A DNA stretch of 64,000 nucleotides from Nocardioides luteus (GCF_014648595.1 NZ_BMRK01000008.1:124001-188000), one strand, 5' to 3'. Shown: positions 25,212 to 34,999, counted from the stretch's first letter. A program made the numbers and translations. The notes: a model not told the origin generated them from the letters alone.

Positions 25212-26750
25212 TCACTCGCTCGTGGTCGGGGGCTCCAGCGGGACGTACTCGTGGGCGGTGAGGACACCGTTGGTCTCCAGTTCGACCGACTGGACACCGA
25301 CCGGGAGGCCGTCGGCGTACGTGATCAGCGTGACCTCGGCGGTGCGGCGGATCTTGCCCATCGCGAAGGCGTACGCAGCACCGCCCGTGGTGCCGTTGGT
25401 GTAGGTCCAGCCGACCTGGTCGTTCTCGCCGACCACCTCGGTGGGGCCCGAGTGCACGTGGCGGTGTCCACCGACGACGAGGGTCACGCACCCGCGGTCG
25501 AGGGACTCGCGCCCGAGGGCCGGGTCGTGGACGAGGAGGGTCGCGACCGGCTCGCCCTCCTCCATCGAGTCGCAGGCGATGTCGGCCAGCTTCGAACCGG
25601 CCTCCTCGAAGCTGACGCCCTTCTCGTCGATCCAGTTGCCGAGACCGCTGGTGCGCGGGTCGGGTACGCCGAGCAGCGTCGATCCGCCGGGGCCCTCGAC
25701 GACCTTGCCGTCGAGCATGGTCCAGCCCTGCTTGGCCAGGTAGTCACCGACCGTCGGGCCGTGGTCGTGGTTGCCGGTGACCGCCCACTTGTCCAGCCCG
25801 TCGCTGGCGTCGGTCAGCGAGTCGAGGGAGAAGGTCTCCCAGTCGGAGCCGGTCGAGGTGTCGTCGCCCCCGTCGAGAATGCCGGTCGCGCCGCCCTCGT
25901 CGGCGATCGCGCGGACCACGGAGTCCATCCCGACGTTGTCGTGCCGGTCGGAGACCAGGGCGACCACGGTCTCGTCCTCGGCTGGTTCGCGCAGCGCGAG
26001 GTCGGGCACCTTCTCGACGACCTTCTCGTAGAAGGTCCGGCTGCCGTTGTAGGTGTCGACGGCGCTGGCCACGAGACGCCTGGTCTGGTTGGCGTAGGCG
26101 TCACCGCGTACCTCCACGACGCCGAGCTCGTCGGGCACGGGGATCTCCGGGCCGAGGAAGTCGGCGAGCGGGGTCCAGGCGCCGGCGACCGGGCCGGCCT
26201 CCTTGTCCGTACGCGGCGCACCGGCCTCCCCCCAGGGCTGCCAGATCGCGGCCGTGACCACCGCCACGGTGACCACGCCGGCGCCGGCCGTGGCGAGACC
26301 GTGGCGGGTGCGGACGGCCTCCTTCAGCCGTCGCCCGAGGTCGGCACGGCGCTGCGAGCCGGGCAGCCACCACAGCAGCACGCCCCCGGTGACGACGGCC
26401 AGCGAGACCGCGGCGCCGCGGACCACGGCCGCGACCAGCATGGACTCGATCTGCTCGACCACGACCGCGCGCTGACCGTCGGGGGCAGAGCCGAGCACCG
26501 CGTAGCGCTCGAAGAGCTCGTCCATCGACCGCAGCTCGGTCTTGCCGAGGGTGACGTCGACGCCGATCCGGCCGCCGATGTCGAGGCGTACGTCGGGCAG
26601 CACCGGTCCGGTGTGGATGATCGCCTTCCCCGACATCGTCGGGCGCAGGACCGCGTCGTGACCGGCCAGGACGACCTGGCGCTCGCTGGACAGGAAGAGC
26701 CACGTGCTCGCCGCGACGGCGAGCACGAGCCACAGCACGGCCAGCCCCAC
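25212..26750 (-). CDS. Membrane-anchored metallophosphoesterase
   Basis: A 512-residue protein with an N-terminal membrane segment, a second one around residues 110-130 and a third near 155-175, then a calcineurin-like phosphoesterase domain. Metal-binding motifs are VSDRHDN, ILDGGDDTSTG, VTGNHDHGP and LLVHDP, GGHRHVHSGP. The first motif is DRHDN instead of the usual DxH, with R between. GTG at 26750 is used, although the frame is open up to the end of rlmB, so the true start may be slightly upstream. Substrate unknown. Confidence 0.8.
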   Translation of the reverse strand: MGLAVLWLVLAVAASTWLFLSSERQVVLAGHDAVLRPTMSGKAIIHTGPVLPDVRLDIGGRIGVDVTLGKTELRSMDELFERYAVLGSAPDGQRAVVVEQIESMLVAAVVRGAAVSLAVVTGGVLLWWLPGSQRRADLGRRLKEAVRTRHGLATAGAGVVTVAVVTAAIWQPWGEAGAPRTDKEAGPVAGAWTPLADFLGPEIPVPDELGVVEVRGDAYANQTRRLVASAVDTYNGSRTFYEKVVEKVPDLALREPAEDETVVALVSDRHDNVGMDSVVRAIADEGGATGILDGGDDTSTGSDWETFSLDSLTDASDGLDKWAVTGNHDHGPTVGDYLAKQGWTMLDGKVVEGPGGSTLLGVPDPRTSGLGNWIDEKGVSFEEAGSKLADIACDSMEEGEPVATLLVHDPALGRESLDRGCVTLVVGGHRHVHSGPTEVVGENDQVGWTYTNGTTGGAAYAFAMGKIRRTAEVTLITYADGLPVGVQSVELETNGVLTAHEYVPLEPPTTSE

Positions 26751-26788
26751 CCAGAGGGCGAGGCCGCGGAGCAGTCTGTTGCGGGAGA

Positions 26789-27742
26789 TCAGCGACGCGC
26801 CTCCGCCACCGCGTAGAGCACCACCGATGCGGCGACGCCGGCGTTGAGGGACTCGACCGAGTTGGCCATCGGGATCGAGACGATCTGGTCGCAGGTCTCC
26901 TGGACCAGGCGGGAGAGCCCGCCGCCCTCGGCGCCGACGACGATCACCAGCGGACCGTCGGCGAGACCGTCGGGCGAGCCGAGCTCGGGCAGCGTGATGT
27001 CGCCGTCCATGTCCAGCCCGACGACCATGCAGCCGGCGTCCTGGTAGGCCTTCAGCTGCCTGGTCAGGTTGACCGTCTGGGCGACCGGGATGCGCGCGGC
27101 GGCGCCGGCGCTGGTCTTCCAGGCGGCGGCGGTCATGCCGGCGGCACGCCGCTCCGGGATCACCACGCCGTGGGCGCCGAAGGCCGCAGCCGAGCGCACG
27201 ATGGCACCCAGGTTGCGCGGGTCGGTGACCTGGTCGAGGGCCACGATCAGCGGCTTCTCACCGATCTCGGCGGCCTTGTCGAGCAGGTCGTCGGCGTGGG
27301 CGTAGTCGTAGGCGGGGATGCGCGCGGCGAGTCCCTGGTGACCGTTGAACCCGGTCAGCCGGTCGAGCTCGGGCTTGGTCACCTCGAGCAGCGAGATGCC
27401 CTTCTCCGAGGCGAGCTGGAAGGCCTCGCGCAGCCGGCCGTCACGCTCGGCGCCCTCGGCGACGTAGATCCCGTTGACGGGTACGTCCTCGCGCAGCGCC
27501 TCCACGACGGAGTTGCGGCCGATGATCCACTCGGCGTCGCCGGCCGCGCGCTTGCGCGGCCCCTTGTTGCGCTGCTCCGCGGCCTGCGCCGCCTTGTGAG
27601 CCTTGTGGTAGGGCCGGTCCTTCGCCTTCGGCGTCGGACCCTTGCCCTCGAGACCCCGGCGACGGTTGCCGCCGGACCCCGTGGTGGCGCCCTTCTTGCG
27701 CCCCTTCGCGATCGCTCCGCGGCGCTGGGAGTTGCCTGCCAT
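26789..27742 (-). CDS. rlmB: 23S rRNA (guanosine-2'-O)-methyltransferase RlmB
   Basis: A 317-residue SpoU methyltransferase with a basic N-terminal extension rich in Lys, Arg and Gly (about 1-70). The three SpoU motifs are visible: [32 protein letters not shown], and [21 protein letters not shown]. It methylates G2251 of 23S rRNA in E. coli. Its ATG overlaps the cysS stop (TGATG). The order rlmB-cysS-ispF matches mycobacteria. Confidence 0.92.
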   Translation of the reverse strand: MAGNSQRRGAIAKGRKKGATTGSGGNRRRGLEGKGPTPKAKDRPYHKAHKAAQAAEQRNKGPRKRAAGDAEWIIGRNSVVEALREDVPVNGIYVAEGAERDGRLREAFQLASEKGISLLEVTKPELDRLTGFNGHQGLAARIPAYDYAHADDLLDKAAEIGEKPLIVALDQVTDPRNLGAIVRSAAAFGAHGVVIPERRAAGMTAAAWKTSAGAAARIPVAQTVNLTRQLKAYQDAGCMVVGLDMDGDITLPELGSPDGLADGPLVIVVGAEGGGLSRLVQETCDQIVSIPMANSVESLNAGVAASVVLYAVAEARR

Positions 27743-29139
27743 CAGTTAACGCTCCATTTCGGACCCTCAGGGGTGTCCTCGATCTCGATGCCGGCGTCCT
27801 TGAGCCGGTCTCGCATGGCATCGGCGCGGGCCCAGTCCTTGGCGGCGCGCGCCTCGGCGCGCTCGTCGAGAGCCCAGCGAACCAGTACGTCCAGTGCCTC
27901 GGTCAGCGCCGCGTCCTCGCCGCTCGCCGGACCCCAGGCGGGGTCGGCGGGGTCGAGACCGAGCACGTCGAGCATCCTCCGGACCGCTGCCGCCTCGGCG
28001 GCCGCGGACTCGCCGGCGGAGAGCCGACGGTTGCCCACACGCACCGTCTCGTGAAGGACCGCGACCGCACCGGGGGTGCCGAGGTCGTCGTCCATCGCGT
28101 CCCGGAACGCATCCGGGACGTCGCCGGCCTCGGTCTCTCCGGCCTCTCCGGCCCGGTCGAGGAACGACTCGATGCGCTGGAAGGCCGAGGCGGCCTCGTC
28201 CAGCGCGGCGAAGGAGAACTCGACATGGGACCGGTAGTGAGCCGCGACCAGGTAGTAGCGCAGCTCGATGCCGCGTACCTTCTTCAGCACCTCCGGGATG
28301 ACCAGCGAGTTGCCGAGCGACTTCGACATCTTCTCGCCCGAGGTGGTGATCCAGGCGTTGTGGAGCCAGTAGCTCGCGAAGGGACGGCCGGCCGCGCGCG
28401 ACTGGGCCTGCTCGTTCTCGTGGTGCGGGAAGCGCAGGTCGAGGCCGCCGCCGTGGAAGTCGAAGGCGGGGCCGAGGTATTTCCCGGCCATCGCCGAGCA
28501 CTCGATGTGCCACCCTGGTCGGCCCGGACCCCACGGCGAGGGCCACGAGGCGGTCTCCGGCTCGGAGACCTTCCGGCCCTTCCAGAGCGCGAAGTCGCGC
28601 GGGTCACGCTTGCCGCGCGGGTCGGCGTCGGCGGCCGCCTCCATGTCGTCGATCTTCTGCCCGGAGAGCTCGCCGTAGGCGGGCCAGGAGCGCACGTCGA
28701 AGTAGACGTCGCCCGAGCCGTCCTCGGCCGCGTAGGCGTGGCCCTTCGCGATCAGCTCCCCGATCAGCTCGACGATCTCGGGGATGTGACCGGTCGCGAG
28801 CGGCTCGTAGGTGGGCCGGGCGACGTTGAGCGAGGCGTACGCGGCGTCGAGCTCGCGGTGCATGTCGTAGGCGAGGTTGTACCAGGGTCGGCCCTGGTCG
28901 GCGGACTTCGCCAGGATCTTGTCGTCGATGTCGGTCACGTTGCGGATGAACGTGGTCTCGTAGCCCGAGGCACGCAGCCACCGCTGCAGCACGTCGAAGT
29001 TCACGCCGCTGCGCACATGGCCGACATGGGGCTCGCTCTGCACGGTCAGGCCACAGACATAGAGCGACGCCTTGCCGGGCTGCAAGGGGGTGAAGTCACG
29101 TACTTCACGGGTCGCCGAGTCGTAGAGCCTGAGTGCCAT
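27742..29139 (-). CDS. cysS: Cysteinyl-tRNA synthetase
   Basis: A 465-residue class I aminoacyl-tRNA synthetase. The HIGH motif appears as PHVGH within [17 protein letters not shown], with the zinc-binding Cys at its start; the KMSKS motif is [10 protein letters not shown]. Zinc ligands include the cysteine in [10 protein letters not shown] and the HHENE region. Charges tRNA-Cys. Coupled to rlmB. Confidence 0.95.
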   Translation of the reverse strand: MALRLYDSATREVRDFTPLQPGKASLYVCGLTVQSEPHVGHVRSGVNFDVLQRWLRASGYETTFIRNVTDIDDKILAKSADQGRPWYNLAYDMHRELDAAYASLNVARPTYEPLATGHIPEIVELIGELIAKGHAYAAEDGSGDVYFDVRSWPAYGELSGQKIDDMEAAADADPRGKRDPRDFALWKGRKVSEPETASWPSPWGPGRPGWHIECSAMAGKYLGPAFDFHGGGLDLRFPHHENEQAQSRAAGRPFASYWLHNAWITTSGEKMSKSLGNSLVIPEVLKKVRGIELRYYLVAAHYRSHVEFSFAALDEAASAFQRIESFLDRAGEAGETEAGDVPDAFRDAMDDDLGTPGAVAVLHETVRVGNRRLSAGESAAAEAAAVRRMLDVLGLDPADPAWGPASGEDAALTEALDVLVRWALDERAEARAAKDWARADAMRDRLKDAGIEIEDTPEGPKWSVN

Positions 29140-29169
29140 ACCCCAAGTCTAGGGAGGGAGCGGTGTTCC

Positions 29170-29652
29170 CTACCTATCGCGACGCACGATGAGAGCAGTT
29201 GCGATCGCCGCCACACCCTCGCCGCGACCGGTGAGGCCGAGACCGTCGGTGGTCGTTGCGGTCACGGTCACGCTCGCCCCGGCCGCCGCGGAGAGCGCCT
29301 GGTTGGCCTCCTCGCGCCGCGGCCCGATCTTGGGCCGGTTGCCGATCACCTGCACCGCGACGTTGCCGATCTCGAAGCCGGCCTCGCGGACCCGGCGGGC
29401 CGCCTCGGCCAGCAGGACGACCCCGGCGGCGCCGGCCCACTCCGGCTCGGAGGTGCCGAAGTTGGACCCGAGGTCGCCGAGCCCGGCGGCGGAGAAGAGC
29501 GCGTCGCAGCAGGCGTGGGCGGCCACGTCACCGTCGGAGTGGCCGGCCAGACCCTGCTTCTCGTCCGGGAAGGCCAGACCGGCGACATGCATCGGGACAC
29601 CGTCGGCGAGGCTGTGTACGTCGGTGCCGATGCCGACCAGAGGAAGCTGCAC
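29170..29652 (-). CDS. ispF: 2-C-methyl-D-erythritol 2,4-cyclodiphosphate synthase
   Basis: A 160-residue MEP-pathway enzyme that cyclises CDP-methylerythritol 2-phosphate. Metal-binding GTDVHS near the N-terminus and the [16 protein letters not shown] motif are intact, and the C-terminal [14 protein letters not shown] substrate loop is present. Its partner ispD lies about 600 bases away on the other strand. Confidence 0.94.
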   Translation of the reverse strand: MQLPLVGIGTDVHSLADGVPMHVAGLAFPDEKQGLAGHSDGDVAAHACCDALFSAAGLGDLGSNFGTSEPEWAGAAGVVLLAEAARRVREAGFEIGNVAVQVIGNRPKIGPRREEANQALSAAAGASVTVTATTTDGLGLTGRGEGVAAIATALIVRRDR

Positions 29653-29703
29653 GCTCCGCAGTCTCCCAGATGCTCGTCGTGATGCTCGGGGTCAGGCCAC
29701 CTG

Positions 29704-30063
29704 TCAGGCCAGCTTGCGGTGCCCGACGTGGATGACCCCGTCGACGACCAGGACCTCGTAGGCAGGGATCGAGATGTGCGGATCGTCCAGGCACCGCCCG
29801 GTACGCAGGTCGAAGCCGTGCTTGTGGGCCGGCGAGGCCACGAACGGCACCCCGTCGCGTACCCCGACGATGCCTTTGGCGATCACCGACGCCTTGGCGA
29901 AGGGATCATGGTTGCCCAGCGCGTAGACGGCGCCGTCGGGCATCCGGAAGATGGCGATGGCCTGTCCGTGGACCAGCGCCGTGGCGCCGCGCTTCACCTC
30001 GAGCGCGTCGAGCGGGCAGACGGACTGCCAGTCGCTCGCATCGTGCTGGGTGCCAGCGCTCAT
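29704..30063 (-). CDS. nirD: NirD-type Rieske-like nitrite reductase small subunit
   Basis: A 119-residue protein of the NirD fold (DWQSVCPLDALEVKRGATALVHG ... YALGNHDPFAKASVIAKGIVGVRDG ... PAHKHGFDLRTGRCLDDP). NirD lacks the Rieske cluster ligands: here NHDPF and AHKHGFDL replace the usual CxH pairs. It normally partners NirB, but no nirB is beside it. ATG at 30063 overlaps the stop of an 11-codon upstream ORF, which may couple translation. Confidence 0.85.
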   Translation of the reverse strand: MSAGTQHDASDWQSVCPLDALEVKRGATALVHGQAIAIFRMPDGAVYALGNHDPFAKASVIAKGIVGVRDGVPFVASPAHKHGFDLRTGRCLDDPHISIPAYEVLVVDGVIHVGHRKLA

Positions 30064-30095
30064 GACGTCGCCGGCCCGAGCCGCTTCGTCGACAT
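30060..30095 (-). CDS. Putative 11-codon leader ORF of nirD
   Basis: ATG at 30095 encodes MSTKRLGPATS and ends in TGA overlapping the nirD ATG (ATGA). A GGGAGG site lies 12 bases upstream. nirD itself has no good ribosome site, so re-initiation after this leader is plausible. Confidence 0.4.
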   Translation of the reverse strand: MSTKRLGPATS

Positions 30096-30236
30096 TTTCG
30101 TCGGGTCCTCCCTTCGGTGGACCTGAAACGGTATGGCGCGTGGCGGTCACCTCCTGTTTCGCTCTGTTACGGGTGCGTAAACACCACCGCCCAACCCCTC
30201 GGCCCGACCCGTCTGCCGTCCCCCCGGGCGAACGGA

Positions 30237-30242
30237 TAGCCT
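30237..30242 (+). promoter_or_regulatory. -10 element of ispD (leaderless)
   Basis: TAGCCT lies 6 bases before GTG at 30249. Confidence 0.55.
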
Positions 30243-30248
30243 CCTGGG

Positions 30249-30941
30249 GTGCCTGCTGCTCTCGTCCTCCTGGCCGCCGGATCCGGCACCCGCGTCGGAG
30301 CCGCCACCAACAAGGTGCTGCTCCCCCTCGACGGGTCCGAGGACCCGGGATCCTCCGCACTGGGCCTCTCCCTGCGGACCGCCCTCGAGGTGCCCGACGT
30401 GCACCGCGTCGTCCTGGTCGTACGCAGCGGCGACGAGCCGGCGGTCGCCGAGGTGGCACAGCCCCTGCTCGGCGAGCGCGAGGTCGCGATGGTCGTCGGC
30501 GGCGAGACCCGCCACGCCTCCGAGCAGGCCGCGCTCGAGGTGCTCCGGGCCGACATCGAAGCCGGCGAGATCGACGTGGTCGCGATCCACGACACCGCCC
30601 GGCCGCTGGCCTCGCCCGAGCTCTTCTCGGTCGTCATCGGGGTCGCCCGCCAGCACGGCGGCGCCATCCCCGCGGCGCCGCTCAGCCACCTCTCGACGCG
30701 GGACCTGCAGCCGGTGGCGGGTGCTCTCGTCGGCGTACAGACGCCGCAGGCGTTCCGGGCCCCTGACCTGCTGTCGGCCTACACCCAGGCCGCGGCCGAC
30801 GGGTTCGACGGCACCGACACCGGCGCCACGCTCGAGCGCTACGGCACCTCGGTGCGCATCGTCGCCGTGCCCAGCAGCCCGCTGAACCTCAAGGTGACCT
30901 TCGCCGACGATCTCCGGGCGGTCACCGCGCTGCTCGGCTGA
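30249..30941 (+). CDS. ispD: 2-C-methyl-D-erythritol 4-phosphate cytidylyltransferase
   Basis: A 230-residue MEP-pathway enzyme. The CTP-binding loop [11 protein letters not shown] and lysine in NKVLLPL are intact, HDTARPL and [13 protein letters not shown] are present, and the C-terminal LKVTFADDL matches the family. It is in the opposite orientation to carD, ispF and cysS, unlike mycobacteria, and faces the degenerate IspD-like gene tail to tail (18 bases between stops). Confidence 0.93.
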   Translation: MPAALVLLAAGSGTRVGAATNKVLLPLDGSEDPGSSALGLSLRTALEVPDVHRVVLVVRSGDEPAVAEVAQPLLGEREVAMVVGGETRHASEQAALEVLRADIEAGEIDVVAIHDTARPLASPELFSVVIGVARQHGGAIPAAPLSHLSTRDLQPVAGALVGVQTPQAFRAPDLLSAYTQAAADGFDGTDTGATLERYGTSVRIVAVPSSPLNLKVTFADDLRAVTALLG

Positions 30942-30959
30942 GCCGGTTCCTCGGCCGGG

Positions 30960-31574
30960 TCACCCCTCGGCGGAGCGGTCGCGGGAGAGCGCCTCCAGCA
31001 GGCGTACGTCGTCGGGCGAGGTCACCCGGCGGCCGACCGGCGGCGCCTCGACGGAGACGACGGGGAAGCGACGGGCGAGCGAGCTCGCGATGTCGGCGAA
31101 GTCGCCGGTGGGCCAGGCGTCGAGCGCGGCCACGACCTCAGGCGGCAGCACGATCGGCGCCGCGACCGAGACGAGCGAGGACCGGTCGACGGTCTCGCCC
31201 AGCACCGGCACCCCGTCGTCGACGGAGACGTTCTTGACGGTGTCGGTGACCGGACGTACGCCGACCACGACCGCCCCGCGCGCGAGCGCGGTCGAGACAC
31301 AGTGGGCGATGAAGGCCGGCGGGGTCATCGGGCAGAGCGAGTCGTGGAGCACCAGGGGCTCCTCGGCCGCGACGATGCCCTCCCAGGAGGTGGTGAAGTC
31401 GACGGGGGTGACCCCGGACTCGCCGAGCGACCAGGTGGCGGCGGCGATCAGCGCCTCGCCGTGGATCAGCGAGAACGGCAGCGAGCCGCGGTCGTCCTCG
31501 GCGACGATCCCGAGCGCGGGCGGGACCTCGACGGTCTCGTCGATCTCGTCGTAGTCGGCGTAGGGGTCCTCCAT
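30960..31574 (-). CDS. Degenerate IspD-like protein
   Basis: A 204-residue protein that aligns by eye with IspD along its length but has lost the active site. The AAGxGxR loop is replaced by AEDDRGSLPFS, HDxARP is HDSLCP, QTPQxF is AAPIVL, and the C-terminal K(I/V)T is RRVT. Recognisable parts are LVLHDSLCPMTPPAFIAHCV and VVVGVRPVTDTVKNVSVDDG. It occupies the position next to carD where ispD is found in mycobacteria. Function unknown; a regulatory or structural role is possible. ATG at 31574. Confidence 0.7.
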   Translation of the reverse strand: MEDPYADYDEIDETVEVPPALGIVAEDDRGSLPFSLIHGEALIAAATWSLGESGVTPVDFTTSWEGIVAAEEPLVLHDSLCPMTPPAFIAHCVSTALARGAVVVGVRPVTDTVKNVSVDDGVPVLGETVDRSSLVSVAAPIVLPPEVVAALDAWPTGDFADIASSLARRFPVVSVEAPPVGRRVTSPDDVRLLEALSRDRSAEG

Positions 31575-31605
31575 GAGTCTCACCGTATCCGCGCCAGGAC
31601 GCGAA

Positions 31606-31633
31606 ACAGGCCCCGGGTTGCCCCGGAGCCTGT
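31606..31633 (-). terminator. Intrinsic terminator of carD
   Basis: On the minus strand ACAGGC-TCCGGG-GCAA-CCCGGG-GCCTGT forms a long GC-rich stem with a GNRA-type loop, followed by TTCG. It lies 20 bases past the carD stop. Confidence 0.8.
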
Positions 31634-31653
31634 AACGCAGACCGAAACCAGCT

Positions 31654-32139
31654 TCAGCTGGCCAGCACCTCGTCGAGGAGGACTTCAGCCTTGTCTTCGT
31701 TCGTGTGCTCGCACAGGGCGAGCTCCGAGACGAGGATCTGGCGCGCCTTGGCGAGCATGCGCTTCTCCCCGGCGGAGAGGCCACGGTCACGCTCACGACG
31801 CCACAGGTCGCGCACGACCTCTGCGACCTTCATGACGTCGCCGCTGTGCAGCTTCTCCAGGTTTGCCTTGTAACGTCGCGACCAGTTGGTCGGCTCTTCG
31901 ACGTGCTCCGCGCGAAGCACCTCGAAGACTCGATCAAGCCCGTCCTTGTCAACGACGTCCCGAACTCCGACGAGCTCGAGGTTGTTGGCCGGAACACGAA
32001 CTACGAGGTCCTGCTGAGCGATGATGCGAAGGACCAGATACTGTCGCTCCTCGCCCTTGATGGTGCGCATCTCGATGTCTTCGATGACGGCCGCGCCATG
32101 GTTTGGGTATACGACGGTCTCGCCGACGGTGAAAGTCAT
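31654..32139 (-). CDS. carD: CarD family transcription factor
   Basis: A 161-residue RNA polymerase-binding regulator. The N-terminal Tudor-like domain is [20 protein letters not shown], and the C-terminal basic helical domain includes [17 protein letters not shown] with the DNA-wedge tryptophan. CarD stabilises open complexes at rRNA and other promoters in mycobacteria, where it is essential. The neighbours (an IspD-like gene, cysS, lpqE) match the mycobacterial locus. Confidence 0.95.
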   Translation of the reverse strand: MTFTVGETVVYPNHGAAVIEDIEMRTIKGEERQYLVLRIIAQQDLVVRVPANNLELVGVRDVVDKDGLDRVFEVLRAEHVEEPTNWSRRYKANLEKLHSGDVMKVAEVVRDLWRRERDRGLSAGEKRMLAKARQILVSELALCEHTNEDKAEVLLDEVLAS

Positions 32140-32373
32140 ATTTTTAGGTACCCCTTCCTAGGAACCCAAGTCTACCACGGATCTTAGAATTCGATTTCCG
32201 TGTTTGTGCAGGTCAGGGCTCAATCTGGGGTTGACAGATCGACGAGTTGTGTGGTTCCGCGCGCGCAGGCCGGTCGAGCGTGGCAGCATGGCTGATTTCG
32301 AGACGACGCCGAAATCTTGCCGCAGCCAGCCTGTTGTCCTGCGCTGCTCGGCGCTGTGCCCGATACTGCCGCC

Positions 32374-33219
32374 ATGGCGAATGCATCGCAGAGCGCCCCC
32401 AAGACCATCTTCACCGTGTCGTCGCACGCCCAGGCCCAGGACCCGGAAGAGACGCAGCCCAGCGTGTCGGCCGTTCCCGAGCCCTCGGCCGGCCATCAGA
32501 GCGTCATGGACAAGATCGGCAACTGGGCCCCGCTCCTCCTCATCCGCTCCGCCCACCCCCGTCAGGCGGTCCTGACCGCCATCGGCCTCGCCGGTGCCGC
32601 GGTCCTCGCCGGGCTCGCGACCCGCGAGGTCGCGCTGATAGCCGTCACGGTCCTGGTCGGCCAGGCCGTCCTCGGCTGGCACAACGACCTCGTCGACCAG
32701 GGCGCCGACCGCCGCCACGAGCGCGAGGGCAAGCCGATCTCCGACGGTCGCCTCGAACCGGGTGGCGTCTGGTTCGCGCTGTGCTGCGGCGTACTCCTCG
32801 TCATCCCGCTCTCGGTCACCTCGGGCACCGTGGCCGGCCTCTTCTACCTCGGCTCGCTCGTGGTCGGGATGCTCGCCAACGTGTTGCTCCGCAAGGGCGT
32901 CTTCTCCTTCGTCCCGTGGGCGGCGGCGTTCGCCTGCTACCCCGCCTATCTCTCGTACGCCGGCTGGGCCGGTGAGTCCGCCGGCGGGCCGCCCCACTGG
33001 GTGTTGGTCGTGCTCGCCGCAGCGCTCGGGGTCGGGGCCCACTTCCTCACCGCGCTGTGGGGTCTGGTCGCCGACAACGCCGACGGCTGGACGTACCTGC
33101 CTCTCAAGGCCGGACTGAAGCTCGGCGCCGGGAAGCTGCTCCTCGTCACGTTCGTCTACATCGGCCTGATCGTGGCCGGGATGCTCTACGCCGCGAGCGC
33201 TGTCGGGCTGCGTGCCTGA
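32374..33219 (+). CDS. UbiA family prenyltransferase
   Basis: A 281-residue membrane enzyme. The first diphosphate-binding motif is NDLVDQGADRRHEREGKP (NDxxDxxxD), and a second acidic loop is LWGLVADNADG. Several hydrophobic helices follow. ATG at 32374 has GATACT 6 bases upstream, consistent with leaderless initiation. The prenyl acceptor cannot be inferred; menaquinone, haem or arabinan-lipid roles are known for relatives. It sits between carD and lpqE, which are adjacent in mycobacteria. Confidence 0.82.
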   Translation: MANASQSAPKTIFTVSSHAQAQDPEETQPSVSAVPEPSAGHQSVMDKIGNWAPLLLIRSAHPRQAVLTAIGLAGAAVLAGLATREVALIAVTVLVGQAVLGWHNDLVDQGADRRHEREGKPISDGRLEPGGVWFALCCGVLLVIPLSVTSGTVAGLFYLGSLVVGMLANVLLRKGVFSFVPWAAAFACYPAYLSYAGWAGESAGGPPHWVLVVLAAALGVGAHFLTALWGLVADNADGWTYLPLKAGLKLGAGKLLLVTFVYIGLIVAGMLYAASAVGLRA

Positions 33220-33249
33220 CCCTTTTCCGAGATCAGCAGATCGGGCGGA

Positions 33250-33255
33250 TAGAGT
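33250..33255 (+). promoter_or_regulatory. -10 element of the lpqE-like gene (leaderless)
   Basis: TAGAGT lies 7 bases before GTG at 33263. Confidence 0.6.
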
Positions 33256-33262
33256 GTCGCGC

Positions 33263-34069
33263 GTGACGACCAAGGTTATGCAGAAGCGGCTCGCAGTGAC
33301 GGGTGCCCTCGTGGCCCTCGCCCTTCCGGCGCTCACCGCCTGCAGCAGCTTCGACTACGCGACCGACCGGCCCAACGAGATCGCTCACGGCGGCTCCACC
33401 CTGGACGGTGCCGTCCGGATCAACGCCGCGCGCATCGTGACGTCCCAGGAGGGCTCCGGCATCCTGGTCGGCACCTTCTCGCTCGACCCGGCGAAGAACC
33501 CCGCGGTCACCGGTGCGGCGATGCCGTCGGTCACCTCGATCGCGACGTCGGCCGACTCCGCCAAGACGGTCACGCCGGAGTCGTTCAAGCCGATCGAGCT
33601 GCCGACCTCGGGCATCGTCAACCTGGCCGACCCGGCCAACGGCGGCATCGCCGTCACCGGCGACTTCAAGCCCGGCGACAGCATCCCGATGACCTTCACC
33701 TTCTCCGAGGGTGAGGAGAAGACCATCTCCGTCCCGGTCGTCACCCAGTGCGGTCCGTACGCCGAGGTCGTCGCCGCGGCTGACGAGGCCGAGACGGCAA
33801 CCAAGCCCGGCAAGAAGGGCAAGAACGCCGAGAGCACCGAGTCCGAGGGCGCTGCTACTGGTTCCGAGGCTGGTTCCGAGGGTGCTGGCTCGGAAGGCAC
33901 CGAGGGCGAAGAGGAGGCCTCGACGCTGCCGGCCGACGCTCCCGCCGAGGGCGAGACCGCCGCCGAGTCCGACGAGGCGCACGGCGAGTCCGCCGGCACC
34001 ATCTCGGAGGACCCCTACTCCTGCGAGTTCCCCCCGGCCGCCCTCCCCGGCGCCGAGGAAGAGCACTGA
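33263..34069 (+). CDS. LpqE-like lipoprotein with long acidic tail
   Basis: A 268-residue lipoprotein: signal peptide with lipobox LTAC (Cys about 25), a beta-rich domain ([20 protein letters not shown] ... [19 protein letters not shown]), and a C-terminal Ser/Gly/Glu/Ala-rich low-complexity tail (about 180-268). Position next to carD and overall layout match LpqE (Rv3584) of M. tuberculosis. It ends in a TGATG overlap with gpmA. Function not established. Confidence 0.78.
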   Translation: MTTKVMQKRLAVTGALVALALPALTACSSFDYATDRPNEIAHGGSTLDGAVRINAARIVTSQEGSGILVGTFSLDPAKNPAVTGAAMPSVTSIATSADSAKTVTPESFKPIELPTSGIVNLADPANGGIAVTGDFKPGDSIPMTFTFSEGEEKTISVPVVTQCGPYAEVVAAADEAETATKPGKKGKNAESTESEGAATGSEAGSEGAGSEGTEGEEEASTLPADAPAEGETAAESDEAHGESAGTISEDPYSCEFPPAALPGAEEEH

Positions 34070-34809
34070 TGACCTACAAGCTCGTCCTGCTGCGTCACGG
34101 CGAGAGCGAGTGGAACGCGCTCAACCTCTCCACCGGCTGGGTCGACGTCGACCTGACCGACAAGGGTCGTGCCGAGGCGGTCAACGGCGGCCGGCTGCTC
34201 ACCGAGGCCGGGATCCTTCCCGACCTGGTCCACACCAGCCTGCTGCGCCGTGCGATCAACACCGCCAACATCGCCCTCGACACCGCCGAGCGCCACTGGA
34301 TCCCGGTGCGCCGCGACTGGCGTCTCAACGAGCGTCACTACGGTGCGCTGCAGGGCAAGAACAAGTCCGAGACGCTGAAGAAGTTCGGCGAGGAGCAGTT
34401 CACGCTGTGGCGCCGTTCCTACGACGTCCCGCCGCCGCCGATCGAGGCCGACTCGGAGTACTCCCAGGCCGGTGACGCCCGCTACGCCGACATCGAGGTG
34501 CCCGCCACCGAGTGCCTCAAGGACGTCGTCGCCCGGATGATCCCCTACTGGGAGTCGGCGATCGTGCCCGACCTGAAGTCCGGCAAGACCGTCCTGGTCA
34601 CCGCCCACGGCAACAGCCTGCGCGCGCTGGTCAAGCACCTCGACAACATCTCCGACACCGCGATCGCCAAGCTCAACATCCCCACCGCTCAGCCGCTGGT
34701 CTACGAGCTCGACGAGGACCTGAAGCCGGTCACCGTCGGCGGCGCCTACCTCGACCCCGAGGCCGCCGCCTCTGCCGCCGAGGCCGTCGCCAACCAGGGC
34801 AAGCAGTAA
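34069..34809 (+). CDS. gpmA: 2,3-bisphosphoglycerate-dependent phosphoglycerate mutase
   Basis: A 246-residue glycolytic enzyme interconverting 3- and 2-phosphoglycerate. The catalytic motif [10 protein letters not shown], the [11 protein letters not shown] segment and the second histidine in [14 protein letters not shown] are intact. Translation is coupled to the lpqE-like gene. In mycobacteria gpm1 precedes senX3-regX3; here phoU and an intergenic structure lie between. Confidence 0.94.
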   Translation: MTYKLVLLRHGESEWNALNLSTGWVDVDLTDKGRAEAVNGGRLLTEAGILPDLVHTSLLRRAINTANIALDTAERHWIPVRRDWRLNERHYGALQGKNKSETLKKFGEEQFTLWRRSYDVPPPPIEADSEYSQAGDARYADIEVPATECLKDVVARMIPYWESAIVPDLKSGKTVLVTAHGNSLRALVKHLDNISDTAIAKLNIPTAQPLVYELDEDLKPVTVGGAYLDPEAAASAAEAVANQGKQ

Positions 34810-34816
34810 CTTCGCC

Positions 34817-34868
34817 GAGTCGGCGCATCTGCCCCGCTCTCAGCCGCTGAGTCGGCGCATCTGCCCCG
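34817..34868. repeat. 20-base direct repeat after gpmA
   Basis: GAGTCGGCGCATCTGCCCCG occurs at 34817-34836 and again exactly at 34849-34868. Confidence 0.9.
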
Positions 34869-34916
34869 AGCTTTGGGCCGGGGACGTCTCGGATGGTGAG
34901 ACAAGCGCGGGCGTTG

Positions 34917-34964
34917 GACGGGCACTTCATGGACTTGTCGGGTGTTTCAGTGCCCGTCAAGTCC
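34917..34964. repeat. Interleaved inverted repeats (possible pseudoknot)
   Basis: GACGGGCACT (34917-34926) pairs with AGTGCCCGTC (34949-34958), and GGACTTG (34931-34937) pairs with CAAGTCC (34958-34964). The order A-B-A'-B' is that of an H-type pseudoknot. Both strands are transcribed toward this spot, from gpmA and from phoU. Confidence 0.65.
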
Positions 34965-34994
34965 AGGGATACCCGGTCGACCGGGTATCCCTGG
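34963..34994. terminator. Perfect 32-base palindrome between gpmA and phoU
   Basis: CCAGGGATACCCGGTC is followed by its exact reverse complement, with no loop spacer. It lies between convergent gene ends and could act as a bidirectional terminator. No T-run is present on either side. Confidence 0.7.
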
Positions 34995-34999
34995 AACTT

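Noticed and set aside
30140-30185. Possible GlnR box (GTAAC and GAAAC) upstream of nirD
   Set aside because: Spacing between half-sites is 5 rather than the expected 6 bases, and no second pair is seen.
32233-32238. Consensus TTGACA in the carD-ubiA gap
   Set aside because: No acceptable -10 at 16-19 bases downstream.
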